Below are positions 34,030 through 42,733 of a DNA stretch of 60,035 bases, piece by piece. Location of the stretch: the NCBI GenBank assembly GCA_020249505.1, contig JADCFN010000040.1, forward strand, positions 1-60,035. The letters are read 5' to 3'. The notes below the pieces were generated by a model, which searched no databases, was not told the DNA's origin, and saw only the letters and a program-made list of their open reading frames with translations. The first letter of the stretch is position 1, and each line of letters opens with the position of its first letter. This stretch comes from Roseomonas sp. Its GTDB lineage: Bacteria; Pseudomonadota; Alphaproteobacteria; Acetobacterales; Acetobacteraceae. Both the position numbers and the translations under genes were made by a program.

Positions 34030-34524
34030 TTGTGGCGCCAATTCCAGCCAGGCCATGCCATCGCCGCGCCCAAGGCAGCGCCAGCGTGTGAGCGATGCCA
34101 GCCCATCCGCATGGGCTTCCATCCGCCACCCCTGCGCGCGAGAGCTGATCTTGCGAATGGGCAAGGCGATCTCCCCAACATCCTCCACCGGGCCGCCCTG
34201 CACCACCGCCCAATAGGTCTTCGCCGCCAGCCCCTTGGCGAAAATGGCGCCAAGCGCCGCCAAGGCCGGCTTTGTGCGCCCCAGCACCAGGCAGCCCGCC
34301 GTATCCTGATCCAGCCGATGCGCTGGCTGCGGCAGATGCCGCCTGCCCATTTGCAAAGCAGGCAACCAATCTTCTACCGAGGCACTGGCGCGCGGCCCGC
34401 GATGTGTCGCAAGCCCCGCCGGCTTGTTCAGCACCAGCGCATCATCGCGCAGCAGCAGGATGCGGGACGCGATTTCAGATGGCACTTGGCCAAGACGGTC
34501 CTGCCGTGACAGGCTATGGCCCAT
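33817..34524 (-). CDS. RluA-family 23S rRNA/tRNA pseudouridine synthase
   Basis: 235 aa from the ATG 34524 (another ATG one codon upstream, and a GTG at 34485 is also possible). LVLNKPAGLATHRG and the catalytic aspartate motif HRLDQDTAGCLVLGRT identify the RluA family; [19 protein letters not shown] is the third conserved block. No S4 domain is evident, which fits short RluA-type members. Its ATG pair overlaps the ATG of the divergent kinase gene (CATCATGG), leaving no space for a separate promoter. The 3' third is duplicated at 32706-32922. Confidence 0.9.
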   Translation of the reverse strand: MGHSLSRQDRLGQVPSEIASRILLLRDDALVLNKPAGLATHRGPRASASVEDWLPALQMGRRHLPQPAHRLDQDTAGCLVLGRTKPALAALGAIFAKGLAAKTYWAVVQGGPVEDVGEIALPIRKISSRAQGWRMEAHADGLASLTRWRCLGRGDGMAWLELAPQTGRTHQLRVHCAAMGWPILGDALYGAGGAGGLHLLARAIALPLEPPLRAEAPPPPHMEGALRGCGWHAQV

Positions 34525-34525
34525 C

Positions 34526-35437
34526 ATGGCCGCACCCCTTCCCCCGCCGCGTGTTGTCTGCCTTGGCAATGTCGTCGCCGATCATGTGTTTCGGGTGGAG
34601 GATATACCCCAGCCGCCCGCGAAAATCGCCGCCCGATCCTATGCGCTGAATGCCGGCGGCATGGCGGCCAATGCGGCGATTGCCGTCACGCGCTTGGGTG
34701 GCCGGGCGGATTTCTGGGGCCGGGTTGGCGATGATTTGAACGCGCCCTTGCTTGCCGCCGCCTTGGAAGCGGATGGCGTGGGCACCGCCGGCCTCAAGCG
34801 CGTGACAGGAGGGCGAAGCCCCGTTTCCGCCGTGCTGGTGGACCGCCATGGCGAACGTACCATCATCGGCTTTCGCGGCGCTGATCTTGGCATAGACCCT
34901 GGCTGGCTGCCCTTGGAAACCCTTGCCGGCGCCGGCGCGCTTTGTTGCGATCCGCGCTGGCCCGAAGGTGTCGCCGCCGCAGCGGCCGAGGCACGGCGGC
35001 TTGGCGTGCCCGTGGTGCTGGATGGCGAGAAAAGTGAAACCCGCATTCTGGTGGATCTGGTGCCGCGCGTGGATCACGCGATTTTCTCTGTCACCGGCTT
35101 GCAGAATTTCGCACCTGGTTGTGCGCCAGAAGAAGGGCTGCGCCGCGCCTTGGCCTCAGGCCCCGTAAAACTCGCCGCCGTGACGCGGGGGGAGAAAGGC
35201 ACGCTGTGGCTGGCGCCCGGCATGGCAGCGCCGCAGGAAATCCCAGCCTTTCCGGTGGAGGCCACCAATACCACCGGCGCGGGCGATGTGTTCCACGGCG
35301 CCTATGCGCTGGCGATTGCGGAGGGCATGGGGGTGGAGGCGGCTTTGCGCTTCGCCTCAGCCGCCGGGGCGCTCCGCGCACGCGATGGCACCACGCCTTA
35401 TCGCCCAATGGTGGAAGCCATGCTGGCGGGCGTTTAA
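34526..35437 (+). CDS. PfkB-family carbohydrate kinase
   Basis: 303-aa ribokinase-fold enzyme. The first PfkB signature appears as NAGGMAANAAIAVTRLGG near residue 40 and the second as NTTGAGDVFHGAYAL near residue 250, with the catalytic Asp. The ATG 34526 gives an N-terminus beginning MAAPLPPPRVVCLGN, with the first strand directly after. Sugar specificity (ribose, fructose, ketodeoxy sugars) cannot be inferred. It is convergent with the racemase gene, 4 bases apart. Confidence 0.92.
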   Translation: MAAPLPPPRVVCLGNVVADHVFRVEDIPQPPAKIAARSYALNAGGMAANAAIAVTRLGGRADFWGRVGDDLNAPLLAAALEADGVGTAGLKRVTGGRSPVSAVLVDRHGERTIIGFRGADLGIDPGWLPLETLAGAGALCCDPRWPEGVAAAAAEARRLGVPVVLDGEKSETRILVDLVPRVDHAIFSVTGLQNFAPGCAPEEGLRRALASGPVKLAAVTRGEKGTLWLAPGMAAPQEIPAFPVEATNTTGAGDVFHGAYALAIAEGMGVEAALRFASAAGALRARDGTTPYRPMVEAMLAGV

Positions 35438-35441
35438 GCCC

Positions 35442-36143
35442 TTACGCCTTCGCCAAGGCAATCGCGGCGCGCGCAAGCGCATCAATCGTATCCGCCACCG
35501 GAAAAGGCAGCGCCGGACCAGCAGCAATGCCGAGCGGAATTTCCGTGCATCCCAGCACCACGGCCTGAGCACCACGCGCCATCAGGCTGCGCGCCACTTC
35601 CGCCAAGGGTTCATAGGATTCCACAAGCTTATTCGCCTTCACCGCCGTGATCGCTGGCGTGACGCGGCTTTGCATTTCCTCATCGCTCGGCATCAGGCAT
35701 TCATAGCCAAGCCCATCCAGCCTTTGCTGATAAAGCCGCATCGCGAGTGTGCCCGCCGTGCCCATCACGCCAATGCGCCCGCCGGCCACGCCAAGCCGCT
35801 GCAACTCAGCGCCCGCCGCATCCACAATATGCAGAATGGGGAGGCTGGTCGCCGCACGCATGCCTTCATACCAGCCATGGGCGGTATTGCAGGGAATGGC
35901 GATGGCGCCGCAGCCTGCGGCTTCCAGCCCGCGAATGCCGCGCACCAGCGCCGGCAAAGGGTCTTCCCCGCCCGCAACACGCGCCGCGGTGCGGTCCGGC
36001 ACGCGCGGGTCAGACCACAGGATGGTCGGGATATGGTCCTGATCACGCTCCGCTGGTGTGAGCAGCGTGAGGCGCTGCATGAAACATGCACTCGCCAGCG
36101 GCCCCATGCCGCCCAAAACGCCCAGGATTCGAGCATCAGCCAT
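35442..36143 (-). CDS. Aspartate/glutamate racemase family protein
   Basis: 233-aa cofactor-independent racemase fold. GVLGGMGPLAS opens the chain; the two catalytic cysteines are in AIPCNTAHGWY and VVLGCTEIPL, and both are present. The threonine after the first Cys supports amino-acid racemase rather than maleate isomerase. ATG 36143 is preceded by AAAGGA. It is divergent from the TauE-type permease, with about 100 bases between. Confidence 0.92.
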   Translation of the reverse strand: MADARILGVLGGMGPLASACFMQRLTLLTPAERDQDHIPTILWSDPRVPDRTAARVAGGEDPLPALVRGIRGLEAAGCGAIAIPCNTAHGWYEGMRAATSLPILHIVDAAGAELQRLGVAGGRIGVMGTAGTLAMRLYQQRLDGLGYECLMPSDEEMQSRVTPAITAVKANKLVESYEPLAEVARSLMARGAQAVVLGCTEIPLGIAAGPALPFPVADTIDALARAAIALAKA

Positions 36144-36243
36144 CGAAAACATCCTTTCGGCGCATCCCCATGGGGTGACGCGCAAACCTCGCGCCTCTAT
36201 GCCACGCTCGTTGAGGACGGCACAGCGCCGCGTAGGACAGCAA

Positions 36244-37074
36244 ATGAGTTATTTGAACGATCCGCTCTGGCTTGGCGCCTTGGCTTTGGCCATGGCGGCG
36301 ACGGGCCTGGTTTCCGGCACGCTGGCGGGGTTGCTTGGTGTGGGCGGCGGCATTGTGATTGTGCCGCTGCTGTTCAATGTTTTTCCGCTGTTCGGCATCC
36401 CTGAAGCGGTGCAGATGAAGGTGGCCGTTGCGACCTCACTCGCCACCATCATCCCAACTTCCATCCAATCAGCGCGCAAGCATCGCGCGACGGGGGCGAT
36501 GGATATGGCGTTGGTGCGGTCCATCTGGCCGAGCATGTTGGCCGGCGTGGTGGTTGGCACGCTGCTCGCGGTTTATGTGCGGGGCGAAGGGCAGACGGCG
36601 ATTTTCGCGCTGGTCGCTTTGCTGGTCGCCTTCAACATGGGCTTCACCGGGCTTGATTTCAAATTGACCGATCGCGTGCCGGAAGGCGCGCCGCGCGCGG
36701 CACTTGGCCTCGGCATTGGTTCGGTCAGCGCCATGATGGGGATTGGCGGGGGGACATTGGGTGTGCCTTTGCTGTCCTTGCTGGGCTACCCCATCCGCGC
36801 CGCGGTCGCGACCGCATCAGCCTTTGGCGTGATCATTGCCATTCCGGCGACGATTGGCCTGATCTGGGGCGGGTGGAGCGATCCGCGCGTGCCGCCCTTC
36901 TCACTCGGCTACGTCAGCCTGATCGGCTTCGCGCTGATTGCGCCCACTTCCATCATCGCGACACCTTGGGGCGTGAAGCTGGCGCATAGCATCCCGCCCT
37001 TGCTGCTGAAGCGCGCCTTTGCGGTGTTCCTCGCGATCACCAGTGCGCGGATGTTTTGGTCAATCTTTACGTGA
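36244..37074 (+). CDS. TauE/SafE family sulfite/organic anion exporter
   Basis: 276-aa membrane permease with about eight hydrophobic segments. Two TauE repeats are visible, with the glycine-rich GTLAGLLGVGGGIVIVPLLF near residue 22 and its counterpart SAMMGIGGGTLGVPLLSLLGY near residue 160. The ATG 36244 follows AGGACAGC. Its last 15 bases overlap a toxin-gene remnant on the other strand. The substrate is not determinable. Confidence 0.92.
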   Translation: MSYLNDPLWLGALALAMAATGLVSGTLAGLLGVGGGIVIVPLLFNVFPLFGIPEAVQMKVAVATSLATIIPTSIQSARKHRATGAMDMALVRSIWPSMLAGVVVGTLLAVYVRGEGQTAIFALVALLVAFNMGFTGLDFKLTDRVPEGAPRAALGLGIGSVSAMMGIGGGTLGVPLLSLLGYPIRAAVATASAFGVIIAIPATIGLIWGGWSDPRVPPFSLGYVSLIGFALIAPTSIIATPWGVKLAHSIPPLLLKRAFAVFLAITSARMFWSIFT

Positions 37075-37203
37075 GGCCGGAGGGTCTGTCCCCAAAAGCC
37101 TGATCAGCATGCGGCGAATATGATCCTGCCCGCCGAAAAAAATCGCCAGCACCCCGATCTTACGCGCCTTATCATCAACATCATACCAGTAGTTGGCGTC
37201 TAT
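37060..37203 (-). pseudogene. C-terminal fragment of a RelE/ParE-type toxin
   Basis: About 47 codons beginning right after the stop of the adjacent unknown gene and reading DANYWYDVDDKARKIGVLA, then FFGGQDHIRRMLIRLLG. The YW-VDD and VLAIFFGGQDHxRRML pattern is typical of the end of ParE/RelE-like plasmid-stabilisation toxins. There is no start codon. The N-terminal part is at about 37970-38162, so the gene is split by inserted DNA. The stop overlaps the TauE-type gene. Confidence 0.62.
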
Positions 37204-37893
37204 TCAGTCCTTTGCCGCGTTCGGTTTGGATTGGTCGCCACGTCGAAAGAGTGCCGTCGCGCGCGCCATGCTTGCCCGCCAACCGCCCGCGATGGGTAGC
37301 AAGGCAGCGTCGGCACGCAGGTGCGGCGTGAGGATAGCTTCAAGGTCGCGCTGTGCCGCGCTCACGGCGTCCGCGATGAGATCGGAATGTTCGGGGCCAC
37401 CCCAAATTACGCCATGCCATTTCTGGCGCAGTTGCATGTTCTCCGGGGTTGGCGACGACTCGTCACCGCTCGTGGTCGCCCCCATGTACGCTGCTGCTGA
37501 CACCTGATTCCGCGCGTGGTACAATTTCTCGAATGCGTCATGCGCTGCCTCGCCAAAGTGATACTTGCAAAGAAGCTGAAGCCTACGCAGTTCAGCGAAG
37601 CGTTCATTGCTTTTATCCAATCTCCGTTGGACGTTCTTGTATGCCTCGCCGGGCATTTCTTTGTCTTCTGGCTCACCAAGTTCCTTGCGCAACGCTCGGC
37701 GCTCGCCAGCGAAGCTCATCGGCGCGCGGATCCACTTCATCGCATCAACCGCATTGGCAAAGACCAATAGGGCCTCCTCGGCGAGCTCGGTACGCCGTTT
37801 ACCGATTAACTGAATGCGCCAGCCTATCAGGCCGATAAAGAGCGTAACCAGTGCGCCAGCGAAGGACAGCAGAGCGGTGAGCCATGTTGGCAT
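37204..37893 (-). CDS. Unknown membrane-anchored protein inserted in a toxin gene
   Basis: 229 aa; no family recognised. One N-terminal transmembrane helix (about residues 5-27, WLTALLSFAGALVTLFIGLIG) is followed by a long charged, helix-rich domain of about 200 residues. ATG 37893 has GGAG six bases upstream; a GTG six bases earlier overlaps the upstream TGA. The gene sits between the N- and C-terminal halves of a RelE/ParE-like toxin gene, in the same strand and frame as the C-terminal half. Lower GC and rarer codons than its neighbours suggest acquisition. Tail-anchored sensor or immunity-like roles are pure speculation. Confidence 0.7.
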   Translation of the reverse strand: MPTWLTALLSFAGALVTLFIGLIGWRIQLIGKRRTELAEEALLVFANAVDAMKWIRAPMSFAGERRALRKELGEPEDKEMPGEAYKNVQRRLDKSNERFAELRRLQLLCKYHFGEAAHDAFEKLYHARNQVSAAAYMGATTSGDESSPTPENMQLRQKWHGVIWGGPEHSDLIADAVSAAQRDLEAILTPHLRADAALLPIAGGWRASMARATALFRRGDQSKPNAAKD

Positions 37894-37895
37894 GT

Positions 37896-38162
37896 TCACT
37901 CCGATTCGGTTATATCAACTTTTGTAGCACCCATAATCGCGTGCTTCATAACGAATAACCGAAATCCGGCCACAATAATCCCACGCGTTATGGTACGAGC
38001 AGGAAGTCGCGTCCGGGGTTCGGCGCTGGCACGGATATGCCTGATGCGTTCTGCCGCATGTTCCAAGGTATGGTCGGTACCTTCATCGAAGCTCATGCGG
38101 CTTTCAAAAAAAAGATCCGCAAACAAATTCAAGATCACGTCCAGAAGCTTCGGTGAATTCAA
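37896..38162 (-). pseudogene. N-terminal part of a RelE/ParE-type toxin, disrupted
   Basis: An 88-codon frame from TTG 38162 whose first 60 or so residues (LLDVILNLFADLFFESRMSF, then EHAAERIRHIRASAE) fit the N-terminal helices of the RelE/ParE family whose C-terminus occurs at 37060-37203. After about residue 65 the similarity stops and the frame runs out in foreign sequence. The start overlaps the TGA of the upstream antitoxin-like gene (TTGA), the normal coupling for such modules. The toxin should be inactive. Confidence 0.55.
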
Positions 38163-38365
38163 TCCTGTATGGGATGGGCTTGGCGCTTGCGCGCCAGCAT
38201 CGCCGCGATGCGATCATCCATCGTGCTGGCCGACACAAATTTGCCGGCGCGCCGCTGCTTGAGCAGTTCCACAAGCGTCTCAGGCTTCAAGGCTTCAGAT
38301 TCCATTTGCTGATCCTGCAATTCAAGTTTTTGTCGCGATACCAAGCTTACGCTCTGAGGGTTCAT
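38159..38365 (-). CDS. Probable antitoxin of a broken type II toxin-antitoxin pair
   Basis: 68-aa soluble protein. Its C-terminal half (LVELLKQRRAGKFVSASTMD, RIAAMLARKR) has the RAGxFVS-x4-MDxRIAAMLARKR pattern I associate with antitoxins placed directly upstream of RelE/ParE-like toxins. The gene is complete and its stop overlaps the toxin start by 4 bases. No DNA-binding motif can be assigned with confidence. With the toxin split, it is probably an orphan. Confidence 0.55.
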   Translation of the reverse strand: MNPQSVSLVSRQKLELQDQQMESEALKPETLVELLKQRRAGKFVSASTMDDRIAAMLARKRQAHPIQD

Positions 38366-38368
38366 GCC

Positions 38369-39265
38369 TCAATTCCCCCGCCGAAACGCCTCCACCCGAT
38401 ACCCCTGCGCAAACAGCAGCGCGCGCAAGTCCGCATGATCCACCCGCGCCCGCGCTGCCGCCGCCACCACGGGTTTGGCCTTGAAGGCAACGCCAAGCCC
38501 GGCAGCGCCCAGCATATCCAGATCATTCGCGCCATCGCCCACGGCCAGGGTCGCTGCCAAACCAATCCCTTCTTCCGCTGCCAGGCGCTTCAGCGTAACC
38601 AGCTTGGCATTGCGGCCCAGAATGGGCTCGCCCACATGGCCGGTGAGCCTGCCCGCGTCATGCAGCAGGGTATTGGAGTAATGTTCATGAAAGCCGAGCC
38701 GTTCCGCGACACGGCCCGTGAAAAAGGTGAAGCCACCGGATACCAGGGCGCAGCGCGCGCCATGAGCACGCATGGTCGCGACCAATTCCTCGGCCCCCGG
38801 CATCAGCGCGGTCGTGGCCCAGGTACGCTCAAGCGCCTCCAGCGCCAGGCCCTTCAGCATGCCCACACGCTCCCGCAGCGCCCCTTCGAAATCCAATTCG
38901 CCATTCATGGCGCGGCGCGTGATGGCGGAGATTTCTTCCTTGAGCCCGGCCTCCCCGGCCAATTCATCCAGCGTCTCGCTGGTGACCATGGTGCTATCCA
39001 TATCGGCAATCAGCAGGCGCTTCCGCCGCCCCGCCACATCCTGCGCGATGGCATCCACAGGGCTGCCTGCAAGCGCGCTGCGCGCTGCGCGATCGGCCAT
39101 ATCCAGCGGCAGACCGGCGAAGGGGATATCGGCGGCCTCATTGGCAGCAAGCGGCGCGGCGGCGCCAAGCTCAGCGCCCGCGTCGCGCAGCGCAGTGGCA
39201 ACCTTGGCCTGATGTTCCGGGGCAAGCGCGCCACGCGGCGCGATCAGCGTCAAAACCTTTTCCAT
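38369..39265 (-). CDS. serB: Phosphoserine phosphatase
   Basis: 298-aa HAD-family phosphatase, last step of serine synthesis. An N-terminal ACT-like region (1-80) precedes HAD motif I IADMDSTMV, motif II LVSGGFTFF and motif IV VGDGANDLDML; the order and length match bacterial SerB. ATG 39265 gives MEKVLTLIAPRG. It is divergent from miaA with 20 bases between starts, so promoters overlap. Confidence 0.95.
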   Translation of the reverse strand: MEKVLTLIAPRGALAPEHQAKVATALRDAGAELGAAAPLAANEAADIPFAGLPLDMADRAARSALAGSPVDAIAQDVAGRRKRLLIADMDSTMVTSETLDELAGEAGLKEEISAITRRAMNGELDFEGALRERVGMLKGLALEALERTWATTALMPGAEELVATMRAHGARCALVSGGFTFFTGRVAERLGFHEHYSNTLLHDAGRLTGHVGEPILGRNAKLVTLKRLAAEEGIGLAATLAVGDGANDLDMLGAAGLGVAFKAKPVVAAAARARVDHADLRALLFAQGYRVEAFRRGN

Positions 39266-39285
39266 AAGGGGCCTATGCCCGCGCC

Positions 39286-40311
39286 ATGAAGGAGTTTCAA
39301 CCTCAAGCGTCCGATCTGCGGAGGTCGCATGACCGGAGCAGTGAATCGGCCGCTTCAAAACCAAAGGCCTTATTCGTTGTGGGGCCGACTACCTCGGGCA
39401 AATCCGCCCTTGCGCTCGCCATCGCTGAACGCCTCGGCGGCGCCATCATCAACGCCGATAGCATGCAGCTTTATCGGGAACTCCACATCATCACTGCCAG
39501 GCCCAGCGCAGCAGATGCGGCCCGCGCGCCGCATCTGCTCTACGGTGTGCGCCCTGCCGCGGAGGCCGCCTCCGTCGCCTGGTGGCGCGATGCGGCCCTC
39601 AAGGCCATGGAGGAAACCCGCGCCGCCGGGCGGCTGCCGATCATTTGCGGCGGCACCGGCATGTATTGCGCGGCCCTGACGCAGGGCATCGCCGCCATCC
39701 CACCCATCCCCGCATCGGCGCGGGAAGAAGCCCGCCGCCTTCTGGCCGAAGAAGGCCCGGCTGCCCTGCATGCGCGGCTCGCGGCTGAAGACCCCACCTC
39801 CGCCGCGCGCCTCAGGCCGAGCGACAGCCAGCGCCTCGCCCGCGCTTGGGAGGTCTGGCGCGGCACCGGGCGCGGCATCGCCGCTTGGCAGGCGGAAGCC
39901 AGCGCCGCCCCCGCCCCCTGGCGCTTCGCCGCCATATTGCTGGACCCGCCACGGGCGGAATTGCGCGCTGCCATCGCCCTGCGCTGGGCGGCGATGATCC
40001 AGGCCGGCGCGGTTGACGAAGTGCGGGCCCTGCTCGCCCAAGGGCTTGACCCCGCCTTGCCCGCCATGCGCGCCCATGGCGTGCCGGAAATCTCCGCCAT
40101 GCTGGCCGGGAAGCTGACCGCAGACGAAGCCTCGGCCCGCGCCATCCTCGCGACCGGGCAATATACCAAGCGGCAAGCCACCTGGTTCCGCCACCATGAA
40201 CTGGCCCCGCCCGAGCGTACCTATATCATAAATGCGCGATTTGAAGATTTGGCGCAATTTTCGGAAAGTGAATCAGACAAATTTTTCGCATTTCTTGATT
40301 TTATCCGTTGA
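39286..40311 (+). CDS. miaA: tRNA dimethylallyltransferase
   Basis: 341-aa enzyme that prenylates A37 of tRNAs reading UNN codons. P-loop VVGPTTSGKSALALA near residue 30, INADSMQLYRELHI (Asp of the DSxQ motif), and the TAAQY/TGQYTKRQATWFRHH segment are diagnostic. There is a 25-residue N-terminal extension before the P-loop. It lies upstream of ilvB, separated by a hairpin. Confidence 0.96.
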   Translation: MKEFQPQASDLRRSHDRSSESAASKPKALFVVGPTTSGKSALALAIAERLGGAIINADSMQLYRELHIITARPSAADAARAPHLLYGVRPAAEAASVAWWRDAALKAMEETRAAGRLPIICGGTGMYCAALTQGIAAIPPIPASAREEARRLLAEEGPAALHARLAAEDPTSAARLRPSDSQRLARAWEVWRGTGRGIAAWQAEASAAPAPWRFAAILLDPPRAELRAAIALRWAAMIQAGAVDEVRALLAQGLDPALPAMRAHGVPEISAMLAGKLTADEASARAILATGQYTKRQATWFRHHELAPPERTYIINARFEDLAQFSESESDKFFAFLDFIR

Positions 40312-40346
40312 CGCCCCCGATTCGAGGGTCTAAGAGCGCCCCCTCT

Positions 40347-40378
40347 CCGGCCCTGAACCTTTGGGGCCGGTTGCTTTT
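40347..40378 (+). terminator. Terminator or attenuator hairpin between miaA and ilvB
   Basis: CCGGCCC pairs with GGGCCGG around a 10-base loop and is followed by TTGCTTTT, 18 bases before the ilvB start codon. It could end miaA transcripts or act as an attenuator of the ilvBN operon. No leader peptide rich in Ile/Val/Leu codons is evident, so attenuation is unproven. Confidence 0.6.
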
Positions 40379-40395
40379 CATGAAGGAAGTCACCC

Positions 40396-42195
40396 ATGTC
40401 CGCCGCGACCCAAGCATCGCCTGCCTCTGACGCCCTGACCATGTCGGGTGCCGAGGTCGTATTGCGCGCGCTGAAGGATAACGGCGTTGAGGTGATCTTC
40501 GGCTATCCCGGCGGCGCCGTGCTGCCGATCTATGACGCGATTTTCCAGCAAAACGCCATTCGCCACATTCTGGTGCGCCATGAACAGGCGGCGGTCCATG
40601 CGGCGGAAGGCTATGCGCGTTCCACCGGTAAGGTTGGCGTGGTGCTGGTCACCTCCGGCCCAGGTGCCACCAATGCCGTGACAGGGCTTTTGGATGCGCT
40701 GATGGATTCAGTGCCGGTGATTTGCCTGACCGGCCAGGTGCCGACGCATCTGATCGGCAATGATGCCTTCCAGGAAGCCGATACCACCGGCATCACGCGC
40801 CCCGCCACCAAGCATAATTATCTGGTCAAGAAATCCGAAGACCTGGCGCGTGTGATGCACGAAGCCTTTTACGTCGCGAAATCCGGCCGCCCCGGCCCGG
40901 TGGTGATTGATCTGCCGAAGGATATCCTGATCAATAAGGCGCCGTATCGGGAAGCGACGACGCAAAGCCATCGTTCTTATCGCCCACGCACGGAACCCGA
41001 TGCCAAGGCCATCCGCAATGCGGTGCGCCTGTTAAAGCGCGCGCATCGCCCGATTGTCTATGCCGGCGGCGGCGTGATCAATGCCGGGCCGGAAGCATCA
41101 CGCTTGCTGCGCGAATTCGTGCGCATGACTGGCATGCCCTGCACCAATACGCTGATGGGGCTTGGCACCTATCCGGCGGAAGACCCGCAATTCCTGGGCA
41201 TGCTTGGCATGCACGGCACTTATGAAGCCAATCTTGCGATGCATGGCTGCGATGTCATGTTCAATATCGGCGCGCGTTTCGATGACCGTGTGACGGGGCG
41301 GATCAATGCCTTCTCACCGACGTCCAAGAAGATCCATGCGGATATTGATCCATCCTCCATCAACAAGAATGTCGCGGTGGATGTGCCGATTGTGGGCGAT
41401 GCGGGCGCGGTGCTCGCCGCCATGATTGAAGCCTGGAAGGCGGATGAAGCGCCGCAGGATAAGGGCGCCATTGCCGCTTGGTGGCGCCAGATTGATGCGT
41501 GGCGCAGCACGAATTGCTTGCAGTATCGCCAGGAAAGCAAGATCATTAAGCCACAGCATGCGGTGAAGCGGCTTTATGACATCACCCGCGAATTGGGGCG
41601 CGAGACCTTCATCACCACCGAAGTTGGTCAGCATCAGATGTGGGCCGCGCAGTATTTCGGCTTTGACAAGCCCAATCGCTGGATGACCTCGGGCGGGCTT
41701 GGCACCATGGGCTATGGGCTGCCGGCAGCGATGGGCGTGCAGATTGCGCATCCGGATGCGTTGGTGATTGATATCGCCGGTGAGGCTTCGATCCTGATGA
41801 ATATCCAGGAAATGGGCACGCTCGCGCAGTATCGCCTACCGGTGAAGGTGTTCATTCTGAATAATGAATATATGGGTATGGTGCGCCAATGGCAGGAATT
41901 GCTGCATGGCGGGCGCTATTCTGAAAGCTATTCGGCATCGCTGCCGGATTTCGTGAGGCTCGCGGAAAGCTTCCATGCAGTTGGCATGCGCGCGGAAGGC
42001 ATTGATGATCTGGACCGCGTGATCCGGGAGATGATCGCGATAGACAAGCCCGTGATTGCCGATATCTGTGTGGCGAAGGATGAAAACTGCTTCCCCATGA
42101 TCCCATCAGGTGCGGCGCATAATGAAATGATCCTTGGCCCGGGCCAGGAAGGTGGCGTCGCCGGCGTTACCGATGAAGGCAAGGTTCTGGTCTGA
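40396..42195 (+). CDS. ilvB: Acetolactate synthase large (catalytic) subunit
   Basis: 599-aa ThDP-dependent enzyme, first common step of Val/Leu/Ile synthesis. The catalytic Glu is in VRHEQAAVHAAEGYARSTGK; FAD-region and TPP C-domain motifs are present, with IDIAGEASILMNIQEM as the ThDP/Mg motif (the alphaproteobacterial form with GEAS). The ATG is preceded by GAAGGAAGTCACCC. The ilvN gene follows after 11 bases, giving the usual ilvBN operon. Confidence 0.97.
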   Translation: MSAATQASPASDALTMSGAEVVLRALKDNGVEVIFGYPGGAVLPIYDAIFQQNAIRHILVRHEQAAVHAAEGYARSTGKVGVVLVTSGPGATNAVTGLLDALMDSVPVICLTGQVPTHLIGNDAFQEADTTGITRPATKHNYLVKKSEDLARVMHEAFYVAKSGRPGPVVIDLPKDILINKAPYREATTQSHRSYRPRTEPDAKAIRNAVRLLKRAHRPIVYAGGGVINAGPEASRLLREFVRMTGMPCTNTLMGLGTYPAEDPQFLGMLGMHGTYEANLAMHGCDVMFNIGARFDDRVTGRINAFSPTSKKIHADIDPSSINKNVAVDVPIVGDAGAVLAAMIEAWKADEAPQDKGAIAAWWRQIDAWRSTNCLQYRQESKIIKPQHAVKRLYDITRELGRETFITTEVGQHQMWAAQYFGFDKPNRWMTSGGLGTMGYGLPAAMGVQIAHPDALVIDIAGEASILMNIQEMGTLAQYRLPVKVFILNNEYMGMVRQWQELLHGGRYSESYSASLPDFVRLAESFHAVGMRAEGIDDLDRVIREMIAIDKPVIADICVAKDENCFPMIPSGAAHNEMILGPGQEGGVAGVTDEGKVLV

Positions 42196-42206
42196 GGAGC
42201 ACTGCT

Positions 42207-42728
42207 ATGTCTGATCTGAAGAACGGCCAACGCGCCGCGACCATTGCCGTGCTGGTCGAAAACGAAGCGGGCGTGCTGGCGCGCGTGATCGGCCTGTTTT
42301 CTGGCCGTGGCTATAATATTGATAGCCTGACCGTGGCGCCGGTTGATGAAACCGGGCGGATTTCGCGCATCACCGTGGTGACCAGCGGCACGGATATGGT
42401 GATCGAGCAAATCAAGGCGCAGCTTGATCGGCTGGTGCCGGTGCATAAGGTCTCTGACCTCACCATCGAAGGCCCCCATCTGACGCGCGAATTGGCGCTG
42501 ATCAAAGTGGTGGGGCGCGGTGACAACCGCATGGAAGTGCTGCGCCTGGCAGATGCCTTCCGTGCGCGCGTGGTGGATGCCACCACGGAAAGCTTCGTGC
42601 TCGAGATGACCGGCAATGGCGACAAGATTGATGCCTTTGTGGCACTGATGCGCCCGATTGGCCTCGCTGAGGTATCGCGCACTGGCGCGGTGGCCATTGC
42701 GCGCGGGCCCAAGGGGATCATGGAATAG
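42207..42728 (+). CDS. ilvN: Acetolactate synthase small (regulatory) subunit
   Basis: 173-aa ACT-domain subunit that confers valine feedback control. The N-terminal ACT module (TIAVLVENEAGVLARVIGLF, then GRGYNIDSLTVAP) and a second domain with the TGxxDKIDAF-like segment (TGNGDKIDAFVALM) are intact. The start follows GAGGAGCACTGCT. Often called ilvH in some genomes. Confidence 0.96.
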   Translation: MSDLKNGQRAATIAVLVENEAGVLARVIGLFSGRGYNIDSLTVAPVDETGRISRITVVTSGTDMVIEQIKAQLDRLVPVHKVSDLTIEGPHLTRELALIKVVGRGDNRMEVLRLADAFRARVVDATTESFVLEMTGNGDKIDAFVALMRPIGLAEVSRTGAVAIARGPKGIME

Positions 42729-42733
42729 CGCAG

